Positions 34,258 through 43,920 of a DNA stretch of 52,494 nucleotides are shown here, in pieces. The notes under the pieces were generated by a model. It saw nothing but the letters and a program-made list of their open reading frames with translations, ran no database searches and was not told where the DNA came from. The stretch spans positions 1 through 52,494 of the forward strand of contig JAUXVF010000006.1 in NCBI GenBank assembly GCA_030680355.1, given 5' to 3'. The position numbers and the translations under genes are program-made. This DNA is from Caulobacter sp. GTDB lineage: Bacteria; Pseudomonadota; Alphaproteobacteria; Caulobacterales; Caulobacteraceae. Each line of letters begins with the position of its first letter. Position 1 is the first letter of the stretch.

Positions 34258-35661
34258 ATGACTCTGGGCGCATTCGAAACGTGGCTGAACGACGTGTCGT
34301 CGTTCGTATGGGGGCCGGCGTTGCTGGTCCTGTTGCTTGGGGTGGGCCTCTATCTGACCCTGGCCCTGAGGTTCATGCCCATCCTGCGGATCGGCACCGC
34401 CTTCAGGCTGCTGTTCATCGGCCGCAAGGCCAAGGCCGACGATCCCGGCGAAATCACCCCCTTCCAGACCCTGATGACCGCCCTGGCGGCGACCATCGGC
34501 ACCGGCAACATCGCCGGGGTGGCCACGGCCATCGCCCTGGGCGGGCCGGGCGCGGTGTTCTGGATGTGGATGACCGCCCTGGTCGGGATGGCCACCAAAT
34601 ACGCCGAGGCGGTGCTGGCCATCCACTTCCGCGAGGTCGACGCCGACGGACGCCACGTGGGCGGGCCGATGTACTACATCAAGAACGGGCTGGGGAAAGG
34701 CTGGGGCTGGCTGGCTGTCGCCTTCGCCCTGTTCGCCGCCATCGCCGGCTTCGGCATCGGCAATATGGTGCAGTCCAACTCGGTTACCCAGATCGTCGTC
34801 TCGACCTTCGGCGTACCGGCCTGGTCGGTGGGACTGGTGCTGGCCGTGCTGACCTTCCTGGTCATCATCGGCGGGGTCAAACGCATCGGCGCGGTCGCCG
34901 AATGGCTGGTTCCGGCCATGGCCCTGATCTTCATCGCCGGCGGCCTGACCATCCTGGCGATCAACTGGCGCGACATTCCCGAGGGCCTGGCCTTCATCGT
35001 GCGCAGCGCCTTCACCGACACGGCGGCGACCGGCGGCTTCGCCGGGGCCGCGGTCTGGGCCGGCATCCGCTTCGGCGTCGCCCGCGGGGTGTTCTCCAAC
35101 GAGGCCGGCCTGGGCTCGGCGGCCATCGCCCACGCCGCGGCCAAGTCCAAGGACGCGGTGCAGCAGGGCATGGTCGCCATGCTCGGCACCTTCATCGACA
35201 CCATCATCGTCTGCACCATCACCGCCCTGGTGATCGTCACGGTCCACGTGCCGGTGCAGCTGGCCGACGGGTCGAGCCAGATGATGGCGGCCTGGGAATC
35301 GGGCAAGACGGGCGCGGAGCTGTCAGCGCTGGCTTTCGCCGCCGGCCTGCCCGCCGGCGGCCACTGGATCGTCACCTTCGGGCTGATGCTGTTCGCCTTC
35401 ACCACCATCCTGGGCTGGAGCTACTACGGCGAGCGGTCGGCCGAGTTCCTGTTCGGGGTCAAGGTGGTGACGCCCTACCGCTGTCTGTGGGTGCTGTTCG
35501 TCTTCCTGGGCTCGGTGCTGCAGCTCAATCTGGTCTGGACCATCACCGACATCCTCAACGCCCTGATGGCGGCGCCCAACCTGATCGCCCTGGCCTTGCT
35601 GTCGGGGGTGGTGCTCAAGCTCACCCGCGAGTCAGCGACGGCGCGGACGGGGAAGATCTGA
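34258..35661 (+). CDS. Sodium:alanine/glycine symporter (AGCS family)
   Basis: Inner-membrane amino-acid:Na+ symporter of 467 residues with about ten to eleven membrane segments. Family motifs are clear: TLMTALAATIGTGNIAGVAT, WMWMTALVGMATKYAEAVLA, GGPMYYIKNGLG, VFSNEAGLGSAAIAHAAA and FTTILGWSYYGERS. It probably takes up alanine or glycine. The 179-bp upstream gap holds the RBS-covering hairpin. I see no glycine-riboswitch core there. Confidence 0.95.
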   Translation: MTLGAFETWLNDVSSFVWGPALLVLLLGVGLYLTLALRFMPILRIGTAFRLLFIGRKAKADDPGEITPFQTLMTALAATIGTGNIAGVATAIALGGPGAVFWMWMTALVGMATKYAEAVLAIHFREVDADGRHVGGPMYYIKNGLGKGWGWLAVAFALFAAIAGFGIGNMVQSNSVTQIVVSTFGVPAWSVGLVLAVLTFLVIIGGVKRIGAVAEWLVPAMALIFIAGGLTILAINWRDIPEGLAFIVRSAFTDTAATGGFAGAAVWAGIRFGVARGVFSNEAGLGSAAIAHAAAKSKDAVQQGMVAMLGTFIDTIIVCTITALVIVTVHVPVQLADGSSQMMAAWESGKTGAELSALAFAAGLPAGGHWIVTFGLMLFAFTTILGWSYYGERSAEFLFGVKVVTPYRCLWVLFVFLGSVLQLNLVWTITDILNALMAAPNLIALALLSGVVLKLTRESATARTGKI

Positions 35662-35730
35662 GGCGGCGGCGGCGGGGCGCCGTCCCAAGTTGTCATTTTG
35701 ACGCGCCAGCCGGAGATCAAGAGGCTTCTC

Positions 35731-35879
35731 CCTTCCTCCTCGATGGAGGAAGGTTGGGGATGAAGGTGTGGCTCTGGTGTTGCGGGACGAGAGCGGATCG
35801 GCGCAGGCGCCTTGCAGAGCCCTTCGCCCAGCCCCTGCGGCTATACCACCACCCAACCCTCCTCCATCGAGGAGGAGGG
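35731..35879. repeat. Pair of inverted ~35-bp repeats, each a hairpin (REP/BIME-like)
   Basis: The unit at 35731-35771 (a hairpin CCTTCCTCC/GGAGGAAGG followed by GGTTGGGGATGAAGGTGTGG) recurs in inverted orientation at 35846-35879 with a few changes. About 75 bp separate the arms. The gap between symporter and acyl-CoA dehydrogenase (35662-35942) holds no gene. The arrangement resembles bipartite interspersed repeats and may also end transcription from both sides. Confidence 0.65.
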
Positions 35880-35942
35880 CTTATTCAGGCGTTCGGACCT
35901 CCGCTCGACCGCAAATGAACGACAATGACGGGAATAGAATAG

Positions 35943-37091
35943 CTACCCGCCCTGTTTCATCGTCTCGCGGGCGATGACGATCTGCTGGACCTGGCTGGTG
36001 CCCTCATAGATGCGGAAGATGCGGACGTCGCGGTAGAGGCGTTCGATGCCGTGGTCGGCGACATAGCCGGCGCCGCCGAAGATCTGCACGGCCTTGTCGG
36101 CGACGCGGCCGACCATCTCGGAGGCGAAGTATTTGGCGGCGGCGGCCTCGAGCACGATGGTCTGGCCGCTGTCGCGCTTGCGGGCGCCTTCCATGACCAG
36201 GGCGCGGGCGGCCATGGCCTCGGTCTTCATGTCGGCGATCATGCCCTGGATCAGCTGGAAGCGGCTCAGGGCCTGGCCGAACTGCTTGCGCTCGCCGGCA
36301 TAGGCGACGCTGTCGGCGATGAGGCGCTCGGCCACGCCGACGCAGAGGGCGGCGATGTGCAGCCGGCCCTTGTCGAGCACTTGCATGGCCACCTTGAAGC
36401 CCTCGCCCTCCTCGCCGAGGCGGTTCCAGGCCGGGACGCGGACGTTGTCGAAGATGACGTCGTGGATCTGGGCCCCGTGCTGACCCATCTTCTTCTCGGG
36501 CTTGCCAACGGTGATGCCCGGCAGATCGGCGGGCACAACGAAGGCCGAGACCCCGGCGCCGCCCTTCACGTCCGGATTGCTGCGGGCCATGACCGTGAAC
36601 AGTCCGGCCTTGGCGGCGTTGGTGATGTAGCGTTTGGTGCCGTTGAGCACATAGTGGTCGCCGTCGAGGATGGCGCGGGTCTGCACCGCGGCGCTGTCGG
36701 AGCCGGCCTCCGGCTCGGTCAGGGCGAACGAGGTCACTGTCTCGCCAGAGGCGATGCCGGGCAGCCATTTGGCCTTCTGTTCATCGGTGCCGAACATCAC
36801 CAGCCCCTGGCTGCCGATGCCGACATTGGTGCCGATCTCAGAGCGGAAGGCGGGGCTGGTGCGGCCCAGTTCGAAGACCACCAGGCATTCGTCTTCCATC
36901 GACAGGTCGAGGCCGCCATAGGCCTCCGGAATGGAGATGCCGAACAGGCCGAGATCGGCCATCTCCTTGATGATGCTGTCGGGCACCTTGTCGTTCTCGG
37001 CCACCTGGGCCTCGAGCGGCCGCAGCCGCTCGGTCACGAACCGGCGCAGGGTGTCGATGAACTGTTCCCGGGTCTCGGCGTCGAGGGCCAT
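35943..37091 (-). CDS. Acyl-CoA dehydrogenase
   Basis: 382-residue FAD flavoenzyme that oxidises acyl-CoA to enoyl-CoA. Signature motifs: FALTEPEAGSDSAAVQTRA (substrate/FAD binding), ERKQFGQALSRFQLIQGMIA, QIFGGAGYVADHGIERLYRD and the C-terminal IYEGTSQVQQIVIAR with the likely catalytic Glu363. AAGGGAAG precedes the ATG. Chain-length or branched specificity cannot be told. It lies 76 bp downstream of ppc on the same strand. Confidence 0.93.
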   Translation of the reverse strand: MALDAETREQFIDTLRRFVTERLRPLEAQVAENDKVPDSIIKEMADLGLFGISIPEAYGGLDLSMEDECLVVFELGRTSPAFRSEIGTNVGIGSQGLVMFGTDEQKAKWLPGIASGETVTSFALTEPEAGSDSAAVQTRAILDGDHYVLNGTKRYITNAAKAGLFTVMARSNPDVKGGAGVSAFVVPADLPGITVGKPEKKMGQHGAQIHDVIFDNVRVPAWNRLGEEGEGFKVAMQVLDKGRLHIAALCVGVAERLIADSVAYAGERKQFGQALSRFQLIQGMIADMKTEAMAARALVMEGARKRDSGQTIVLEAAAAKYFASEMVGRVADKAVQIFGGAGYVADHGIERLYRDVRIFRIYEGTSQVQQIVIARETMKQGG

Positions 37092-37167
37092 GGTGCGCTT
37101 CCCTTAGTCTGACTGGTTTCCCAATGCAGTAAGGGAGCGGGCGCGGAAGGGAAAGCCTCCCTCGACG

Positions 37168-39870
37168 TCAGCCCGTGTTGCGCAGGCCCGCCGCCACCCC
37201 GGCCACGGTCAGCTGGATGGCCAGCCGCAGCTGCTCGTCCTCGTCGCCGGCGCGGCGGCGGGACAGCAGCTCCAGCTGCAGGTAGTTGAGCGGGTCGACG
37301 GCCTGGGCCGACATCTCGACGGACTCGGCCAGGTCGCGCCGGTCGTCGAGCAGCCGGGTTCCGCCGCGGATGGCCAGAGCGATTTCCACCGACCGCTCAT
37401 GGCCGGCGCGGATGGCGTCCATGATCCCGTCGGCGCCGGGCACGTCGGCGGCCAGTTTGGCGTAGCGACCGGCGATCGCCATGTCGCTCTGGGCCAGGGC
37501 CAGCTCCATGTTCGACAGCAGGGTGGCGAAGAAGTCGTACTCGCCCGCCAGATCGACCAGCTGGGGAACGGTCAGGCCCGCCCGGTCGACGCCGCCGGCG
37601 AACCCGAACCAGCCGGGCAGCATGAAGCGGGCCTGGGACCAGCTGAACACCCAGGGAATGGCGCGCAGGTCCTCGATCCGGCGACTGGCGGCGCGGGAAG
37701 CGGGCCGGCTGCCGATATTGAGCTGGACGATCTCGCTGATCGGCGTCGCCGCCCAGAAGAAGTCCTCGAAACCCGGCGTGTCATAGACCAGGGACCGGTA
37801 GGCGGCGAAGGAGCCGGCCGCCAGGGCGTCCATGGCCGCGGCGGAAGCCTTCGACGGTTCGGGCGGCCGCGGCTGCCGCGTGGCGGTGACCACGGCGGCG
37901 ACGAGGCCTTCGAGATTGCGGCGCGCGGTCGGCTGGTCGCCATAGCGGCGGGCGATCATCTCGCCCTGCTCGGTCATCCGCAGCCGGCCCTGGACCGTGC
38001 CCGGAGGCTGGGCCAGCACCGCCTCGGCGGCCGGACCGCCGCCGCGACCGACAGAGCCGCCGCGGCCGTGGAAGATCTGCAGGCCGACGCCCTGACTGTC
38101 GCTCTGGGCCGCCAGGGCCGAAGCCGCCCGGGCCACGCCCCTGCGGGAGGCGACATAGCCGCCGTCCTTGTTGGAGTCCGAATAGCCGACCATCACCTCC
38201 TGGACGGGCTTGTCGCCGAGGATCGCCTTGACGACCGGCAGGTCCAGCCACTGACGCAGGATGTCGGGGCCGTTCTCCAGGTCCTCGATGGTCTCGAACA
38301 GCGGCGAGATACGGATGTCGGTCCAGGGGCGATCCCCGCCCTCGGCCAGCCCGACCTGGGCCAGCAGAACCAGCGGCTCGAGCATGTCCGACAGGCTGGC
38401 GGTCTTGGAGACCACATAGGCGCCGATGGCGGCGGGCCCGTAACGCCGCACCATCCTGGCCGCGGCCTCGAGGGTGTCCAGCTCGCGCGTGGTTTCCTCG
38501 CCATAGGCGGCGAAGGGCGAGCGCAGGGGCCGCAGATGGGCCAGTTCGCCCAGCAGCAGGGCGACCTTGTCGTCCTCGCTCAGCGCCAGGTAGTCGATGT
38601 TCTGGCCGGACCGCTGGACCAGTTCGGCGATCAGCCGCTCGTGAACATCGGCGTTCTGGCGCATGTCGATGGCCAGAAGGTGGAAGCCGCTGGCCCGGGC
38701 CACCTGCAGAAGCGTGGTCAGGCGGGTTCCGACCAGACGCTCGCCGATGTGCTGGATCAGGGATTCCCGAATGGTCTCCAGATCCGAAACGAAGTCCTCA
38801 GGAGCGGCGTAGGGCGCTTCGGGCGACGGCGCGATGGCGTAGGAGACCGGCTGGCCGACAAAGGCCTGGGCGGTCGCCGACAACCGCTCGAAGACGTACT
38901 CCAGCGCCAGCCGGTAGGGCTCGTCGGCGCGGTGAGGGGAATGGTCGTCCGACCCCGCCGCGAGGGCCCGAAGCGCGTCGGTGGCGCCCTCATAATGGTC
39001 GGAAATGCACAGATCGCCCCAGAGGGCGCGCACCTCGCCGGCGTAGAAGTCGAGGATCACCCGGGCCTGGGACTGCAGCGCCAGCTCCATGGTCTCGCCG
39101 GTGACGCCGGGATGACCGTCGCGGTCGCCGCCCAGCCAGCTGCCCAGACGCAACATCGGCGGCACGTCGCCGCCCCTGCCGATCCGGGCGCTCCAGTTCT
39201 CGTACAACTCGACCAGGGCCGGCAGCATCGAGGTGCGCACGACGGAAATGGCGTTGCGGATCTCGTCCTTGACGGTGATCTTCACCGGGCGGTGCAGGCG
39301 CGTGCGCCAGAGCAAGGCGATCTCGCGGAACAGCTCCTCGCGGATGCGGGCGTCGAGATCGGGCGGCAGGCTGTGGCGGCGCAGCGCCATCAGCCGCGAG
39401 ATCGCCGCCTCGCGCTCGACCAGGGCCCGGCGTCGCACCTCGGTCGGGTGCGCGGTCAGCACCGGCACGACGTTCAGGTTCGCCAGGGCCTCGGCGCCCA
39501 GGTCCAGCGCCTCCAGGGCGCCGAGCACCGTGCGGGGCGACCCGTCGGATCCTTCCGCTTCGGCCTGACGACGCCGACCGGCGACGTCCTCGCCGATATT
39601 GGCCAACATCGACTGGCAGGCGAAGGCCCGGGCCAGCAGCATGGCCTCTTCGGGCTTCACCGCATTGAACAGAAACCCCAGATGCGGGGCCTGGCCGCCC
39701 TCGGCCGCGGCCTTGCGGGCGCCGGCCACGAGGGCCGCGGCGTCATCGCCGTCGAGATAGCGGATCGCCTCCAGAAGCAGGTCTTCGAGCAACCTGACGT
39801 TCTGACGCACGTGTCGGCTGGTCGGCCCCGGGGCCGAGCGGGGAATCTGCAAGCTCAATGGGCGCGCCAT
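37168..39870 (-). CDS. ppc: Phosphoenolpyruvate carboxylase
   Basis: 900-residue anaplerotic enzyme that makes oxaloacetate from PEP and bicarbonate. Catalytic motifs are intact: VLTAHPTEVRRR with His141, WLGGDRDGHPGVT, VMVGYSDSNKDGGY (Lys568), FHGRGGSVGRGGGP with its active-site Arg, and the conserved C-terminal GLRNTG. AAGGA lies six bases before the ATG. Length is typical for bacterial PEPC. Confidence 0.97.
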   Translation of the reverse strand: MARPLSLQIPRSAPGPTSRHVRQNVRLLEDLLLEAIRYLDGDDAAALVAGARKAAAEGGQAPHLGFLFNAVKPEEAMLLARAFACQSMLANIGEDVAGRRRQAEAEGSDGSPRTVLGALEALDLGAEALANLNVVPVLTAHPTEVRRRALVEREAAISRLMALRRHSLPPDLDARIREELFREIALLWRTRLHRPVKITVKDEIRNAISVVRTSMLPALVELYENWSARIGRGGDVPPMLRLGSWLGGDRDGHPGVTGETMELALQSQARVILDFYAGEVRALWGDLCISDHYEGATDALRALAAGSDDHSPHRADEPYRLALEYVFERLSATAQAFVGQPVSYAIAPSPEAPYAAPEDFVSDLETIRESLIQHIGERLVGTRLTTLLQVARASGFHLLAIDMRQNADVHERLIAELVQRSGQNIDYLALSEDDKVALLLGELAHLRPLRSPFAAYGEETTRELDTLEAAARMVRRYGPAAIGAYVVSKTASLSDMLEPLVLLAQVGLAEGGDRPWTDIRISPLFETIEDLENGPDILRQWLDLPVVKAILGDKPVQEVMVGYSDSNKDGGYVASRRGVARAASALAAQSDSQGVGLQIFHGRGGSVGRGGGPAAEAVLAQPPGTVQGRLRMTEQGEMIARRYGDQPTARRNLEGLVAAVVTATRQPRPPEPSKASAAAMDALAAGSFAAYRSLVYDTPGFEDFFWAATPISEIVQLNIGSRPASRAASRRIEDLRAIPWVFSWSQARFMLPGWFGFAGGVDRAGLTVPQLVDLAGEYDFFATLLSNMELALAQSDMAIAGRYAKLAADVPGADGIMDAIRAGHERSVEIALAIRGGTRLLDDRRDLAESVEMSAQAVDPLNYLQLELLSRRRAGDEDEQLRLAIQLTVAGVAAGLRNTG

Positions 39871-39940
39871 GGGAGTCCTTTTAAGACAGGAAAAGCCCGC
39901 CTACAATGAAATGACACCGGTTACCACCAGTGCGTCTCAA

Positions 39941-42418
39941 TCAACCGAGATCGCCGCTGGCGGCATCGAGCAGCAGATAGGCCCGGCCGCCCTCTGTGGC
40001 CAGAAGCGTGGCCACCAGCAGCCCGCCGCGGTCGCGATCGCCGGCCTCTTCCAGCATGCCGCCGAAGCGGGCGAGGAAGCGGTCGGACTGGCCGCGCATG
40101 GCGGCGTCCGAGAACAGCCGGCGGACCAGCCGGCGGATGGCGGCGGGGGCCAGCCTGCGAACGACCTCACGGGCGCCCTCGCTGTCCCGCGTCTGGACCG
40201 CCGCGGCTATCTCGTCGATGCGGCTCTTGGGCAGCAGCGCGGCGGGGTCGATGCCCATGCCGGTGATTTCCGCCGCCATGCGGTCCGCCAGGCTCTCGGG
40301 GTCGCTCTCATCGCCGTCGATCGAGGTCAGCAGATCCCGCCAGCTCCAGCCGGCGGCCTCGCCGCTCTCGGCGGGGACCGGGGGCGCCTGGCCGCCGGCG
40401 GTTTCGAAGACGTTGCGGAACTCCTCGTCCGTGGCCGTCGGCGTCAGTTTCAGGCGAGGCCGCAGGCCTGCCGCTTCCGACACTTCCGAGGACGCCGGCG
40501 CGGGCGGAGGCGTGCGCGCCTCGGTCCTGGCGCTCCGGCCGGGCGACGCGCCGCCGCCGGTGGCGTTGCCGGCCGAGCCGGCCACCACGCCCATCACCTT
40601 CACGGCCTCGCTGAGCATGTCGTAGTTGCGCCGGACGCGTTCCTGGAAGGCGGCGTCGATGGTCTGGGTTTCTTCGGCGGCGCGATGGGCGGCGGCGAGC
40701 AGGTCGCCCATGCTCTGCTCCACCGAGGCGCGGACCTCTTCCACCCGGGCGCGGGCGGCCTCCGGCAGCCGCTCGGCGCGGTGTTCGACGTCGATAAGCA
40801 GGTGCTCGAGTTCGCTCAGAACGCTGCGGGCGGCGGCAGCGCCCTGCTCGAGCTTGTCCGCCGTGGCGGCGCCGGCCTGTTCAACCATCTGGGCCGACTG
40901 TTCGATGAGATTGCGGGCGTCGGCCAGGCGCGCTTCGAAGACGGCATCGGCTTTCTGGTGGGCGGCGAAGGCGGCTTCGCTGAGCTGATCGACCTTGGCG
41001 CTGGCGGCCTCAGCATGACCTTCAGCGGCCTCACGCGCTGCCTGGGCGGCCGCGCCGAGGCGTTCGATGGCGCCTTTGAGGTCGTCCTCGAGGCCCTCGC
41101 GTTCCCGGCTGGCGGCCTGACCGACCAGCGACAGGGCCTGGGAGGCTTCCTGCCCGAGCGACTCACGTTCGGCCCGGGCATGCTCGGTCAGGGACTCGAA
41201 GCGTTCCGCCGCGTCGACGATGAGCTGGCGCAGGGTTTCGGCCCCCTTGCCGGCCTGTTCGCCGAGACTGGCGGCGCCGTCGGCGGCCTGGATCATGAAC
41301 TCCGACAGCTGGGCGGTGCGGGATTCGGCCAGGGCCGCGAAGTCCTCCTGATCGGCGCGCAGGGCGTGGGCGACGGTGACCAGCGACGCGCGTTGCTGAG
41401 TCAGCCCCTCCTCGACCAGCCGCATCTGATCGCCGACTCCGACGCCGGCGGTTTCCAGACGGGCGACCTGGCGAGCCAGATCTTCTCCGGCGACCCGAGC
41501 CGCGTCGCTGGCCTCGCCGGCAGCGGCGGCCATGTCGGCCGCCCGGGCGGTGAGCGCCGCCTCAGCTTCGCGAAGCTGGGTTTCGGCCAGATCAGACGCC
41601 TCGGCGACCATCCGGGCCTGCTGGGAGATGGAGTCGGACACGGCGATGGCGCGGGCGTCCAGTTCGCTGCTCAGCACGGCGAGTTGATCGCGTTCCTTGC
41701 CGAGCGTGGTCGAGAGGTCCTGGGCCGTGCGCGCCGACGCCGACGCCGCGTCCGTCAGGCGCTCGGTTTCCTCGGCCATGGCCAGGCGCAGGGCGAGCAT
41801 GGTTTCACGGGCTTCATGAGCGGCGCCGCTGGCGCTGTCGATCTGCAGCCGGACTGAATCAAGGACGGTGCCCGCCTCGGCCGCAGCCATCGCGGCTGGG
41901 CCGAGAAGCCGGGCGGAGGCGTCGCGGGCGCGCCGCACTTCGGCGGCCAGCTTGCGGCCCTGGATCAGAGCGTAGGCGGCGACAAAGACCAGCGCCGCAG
42001 GCCCGATGGCCAGGACAGCGAACAGGCCCAGGGCCAGCGGGTCGTCACCGAGCGGTTCGATTTTCCACCTCCAGCCCAGGGCGAACGCCACCGGCGCCAC
42101 GGCCCAGAGGGCGCTGACCAGGAAGGCGCCGATCCAGATCGGACTGCCGGACGGCTCCTTGATCCGCTCGGCCCGATTGACCACGGCCGGCGGCAGCGGC
42201 GGCTCGGCGGCGGGATCGACGGATCGGACCGGCGTGGGCGGCGCCGTGTCGGCCGCGGCCATCTCGACCACCGGCGCCCGGACGATATCCAACTCCGCCT
42301 CGATCGACGGGGGAGCGTCTGGCGCCTCCCCTCCCGCATTAAGGGCGGTCTGGGGAGCGGGTGTCTCCTGCGTCGCTCGGGAATAGCCGAACGGGGAGCG
42401 GGGCTTGCTGGCCTTCAT
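39941..42418 (-). CDS. TipN-like polarity protein with two TM segments and long coiled coil
   Basis: About 825 residues. An acidic Pro-rich N-terminus is followed by two membrane helices (about 108-131 and 140-165), a very long Ala/Glu-rich coiled coil (about 170-610), a Pro/Ser/Thr linker, and a helical C-terminal domain (about 670-825, with DEEFRNVFETAG and IRRLVRRLFSDAAMRGQSDR). This layout and length match TipN, the new-pole landmark of Caulobacter that positions the flagellum. Identification is by architecture and lineage. A generic coiled-coil membrane protein is the alternative. The ATG at 42418 is preferred over a longer frame to 42490 that adds an Arg-rich stretch. Confidence 0.65.
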   Translation of the reverse strand: MKASKPRSPFGYSRATQETPAPQTALNAGGEAPDAPPSIEAELDIVRAPVVEMAAADTAPPTPVRSVDPAAEPPLPPAVVNRAERIKEPSGSPIWIGAFLVSALWAVAPVAFALGWRWKIEPLGDDPLALGLFAVLAIGPAALVFVAAYALIQGRKLAAEVRRARDASARLLGPAAMAAAEAGTVLDSVRLQIDSASGAAHEARETMLALRLAMAEETERLTDAASASARTAQDLSTTLGKERDQLAVLSSELDARAIAVSDSISQQARMVAEASDLAETQLREAEAALTARAADMAAAAGEASDAARVAGEDLARQVARLETAGVGVGDQMRLVEEGLTQQRASLVTVAHALRADQEDFAALAESRTAQLSEFMIQAADGAASLGEQAGKGAETLRQLIVDAAERFESLTEHARAERESLGQEASQALSLVGQAASREREGLEDDLKGAIERLGAAAQAAREAAEGHAEAASAKVDQLSEAAFAAHQKADAVFEARLADARNLIEQSAQMVEQAGAATADKLEQGAAAARSVLSELEHLLIDVEHRAERLPEAARARVEEVRASVEQSMGDLLAAAHRAAEETQTIDAAFQERVRRNYDMLSEAVKVMGVVAGSAGNATGGGASPGRSARTEARTPPPAPASSEVSEAAGLRPRLKLTPTATDEEFRNVFETAGGQAPPVPAESGEAAGWSWRDLLTSIDGDESDPESLADRMAAEITGMGIDPAALLPKSRIDEIAAAVQTRDSEGAREVVRRLAPAAIRRLVRRLFSDAAMRGQSDRFLARFGGMLEEAGDRDRGGLLVATLLATEGGRAYLLLDAASGDLG

Positions 42419-42578
42419 ACGCGGATCGTTATCCTGGTCGGGCCGGACGGGTCGCCGCGCACGATCGCCAGCCCCTCGCCTCGCGCGCAAGGGGAAACCT
42501 AGCGGTGAAACCGGCGCGCGAAAAGCGACTTGAAAAGGTTTCGTTAATGTCCGCCCCGTGACGGACCGTTTCGAAGCG

Positions 42579-42764
42579 TCAGATCGGGCGAATCCAGGCC
42601 GAAGTGGCGTCCGGACAATCGCCTGTCGCGGCGGGCGCGGTGCGTTCCACCGTGCGCTCGGTGCGGCTGGCGTCGGATCGCGTGAGATTCACATCGATCC
42701 CGAACTGGGCGAAGGCCAGGGTGGCGGTCCACAGCACGATAGCCGCCACGATCTCGGTAAACAT
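42579..42764 (-). CDS. Small (61 aa) membrane or exported protein
   Basis: A 61-residue frame starting ATG at 42764 (GTG at 42770 is possible) encodes an N-terminal hydrophobic helix (MFTEIVAAIVLWTATLAFAQ) and a short polar tail with one Cys. Third-position GC is about 80%, well above what a chance frame shows here, which is the main support. It fills most of the gap between the oxidoreductase and the TipN-like gene. I do not recognise it, and the ribosome binding site is weak. Confidence 0.55.
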   Translation of the reverse strand: MFTEIVAAIVLWTATLAFAQFGIDVNLTRSDASRTERTVERTAPAATGDCPDATSAWIRPI

Positions 42765-42867
42765 CTGCACAGGGACGCCCCCGTATTGCGGTATCGCTGT
42801 TATCTCTTACCGCTACGGAAGCCACAACCGCCGGGCGCATGAAGATTTGGTCATGATCGGGACCGCG

Positions 42868-43887
42868 TCAGGCGGTCAGATCGATGACGATCTTGCCGAA
42901 ATGCTCGCCGGCCTGCATGGCCTCGAAGGCCCTGACCGCCTCCGACATCGGGAAGACCTTGTCGACGACCGGCGAGATTCTGTGCAGGTCGATGGCCCGG
43001 CACATATCCTCGAACATTTCCCGTGATCCGACCGAGACGCCCTGCAGACGGGCGCTGGTGGCGATCAGCCAGCCGAACTGAAGCGGCTCGGCCGGCCCCG
43101 ACAGGACGCCGATGATCGAGATATGCCCACCGATTCGCACGCTCTTGAGGCTTTCCTGCAGGGTCTTGGCGCCGCCAACCTCCATGACGAAATCCGCGCC
43201 CCGGCCGATGGTGGCTTCCCGGACCGTCGCCGACCAGTTCGGATCGGTGCGGTAATTGTGGGTGTGGGTCGCCCCCAGCGCCCGGGCTCGCTCCAGCTTG
43301 TCATCGGAAGACGAGGTGATCACCGTCCGCATCCCGGCCGCATGGGCGAACTGCAGCCCGAAGATCGACACCCCGCCGGTGCCCTGCAGCACGACGGTGT
43401 CGCCGGCGTTCAGGTCGGCGTCGCAGAACATCGACCGCCAGGCCGTCAGTGCCGCGCAGGGCAGCGTCGCCACCTGATGATCGGTGAGGAAGTCGGGAAC
43501 CTTGGAGACGCCCTCCTGGCTGAACACCGCCAGCTCCCGGCCCGCGCCGGGAATCGGCTGGCCGAGGGACGACATCTGCGACTGCTGGGTCGCGCGGCCG
43601 CCGGCCCAGTTCTGGAAGAACAGGGTCGAGACGCGGTCGCCCACCGCCACGCGGGTGACGCCCGGCCCGATCGCCTCGACCACGCCGCAGCCGTCGGAAA
43701 AGGGTGTGATCGGCAGAGCCGCCGCCGCCCGGCTATAGGCGCCCTGCACCATCAGCAGATCGCGGAAGTTCAGCGACACCGCCTTCATGCGGACGAGCAC
43801 CTCGCCGTGTCCAGGGACGGGATCAGGCCGCTCGACGACCTTCAGATGCTCAAGGCCGAACCCGTCGGTCAGTTCCAGTGCGCGCAT
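42868..43887 (-). CDS. MDR-family NAD(P)-dependent alcohol dehydrogenase / quinone oxidoreductase
   Basis: 339-residue medium-chain reductase. The GroES-like domain has VSLNFRDLLMVQGAY, where zinc enzymes have Cys, so it is probably zinc-free. The Rossmann motif is VVLQGTGGVSIFGLQFA (GxGGVxxFG), followed by TSSSDDKLERARALGATHT. These fit the zinc-free quinone-oxidoreductase-like group. The substrate is unknown. It ends 104 bp from the small membrane protein gene. Confidence 0.9.
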   Translation of the reverse strand: MRALELTDGFGLEHLKVVERPDPVPGHGEVLVRMKAVSLNFRDLLMVQGAYSRAAAALPITPFSDGCGVVEAIGPGVTRVAVGDRVSTLFFQNWAGGRATQQSQMSSLGQPIPGAGRELAVFSQEGVSKVPDFLTDHQVATLPCAALTAWRSMFCDADLNAGDTVVLQGTGGVSIFGLQFAHAAGMRTVITSSSDDKLERARALGATHTHNYRTDPNWSATVREATIGRGADFVMEVGGAKTLQESLKSVRIGGHISIIGVLSGPAEPLQFGWLIATSARLQGVSVGSREMFEDMCRAIDLHRISPVVDKVFPMSEAVRAFEAMQAGEHFGKIVIDLTA

Positions 43888-43920
43888 GGTCTCGTCCTCC
43901 GATACTCTTGATCGACAGGA

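Noticed and set aside
42588..42592. GANTC site (GAATC) near the TipN-like gene
   Set aside because: It lies inside the small coding frame, not in a promoter, and is a single site.
42544..42840. Longer minus- and plus-strand frames over the 61-residue gene
   Set aside because: They lack hydrophobic segments and have poorer codon bias than the frame at 42579-42764.
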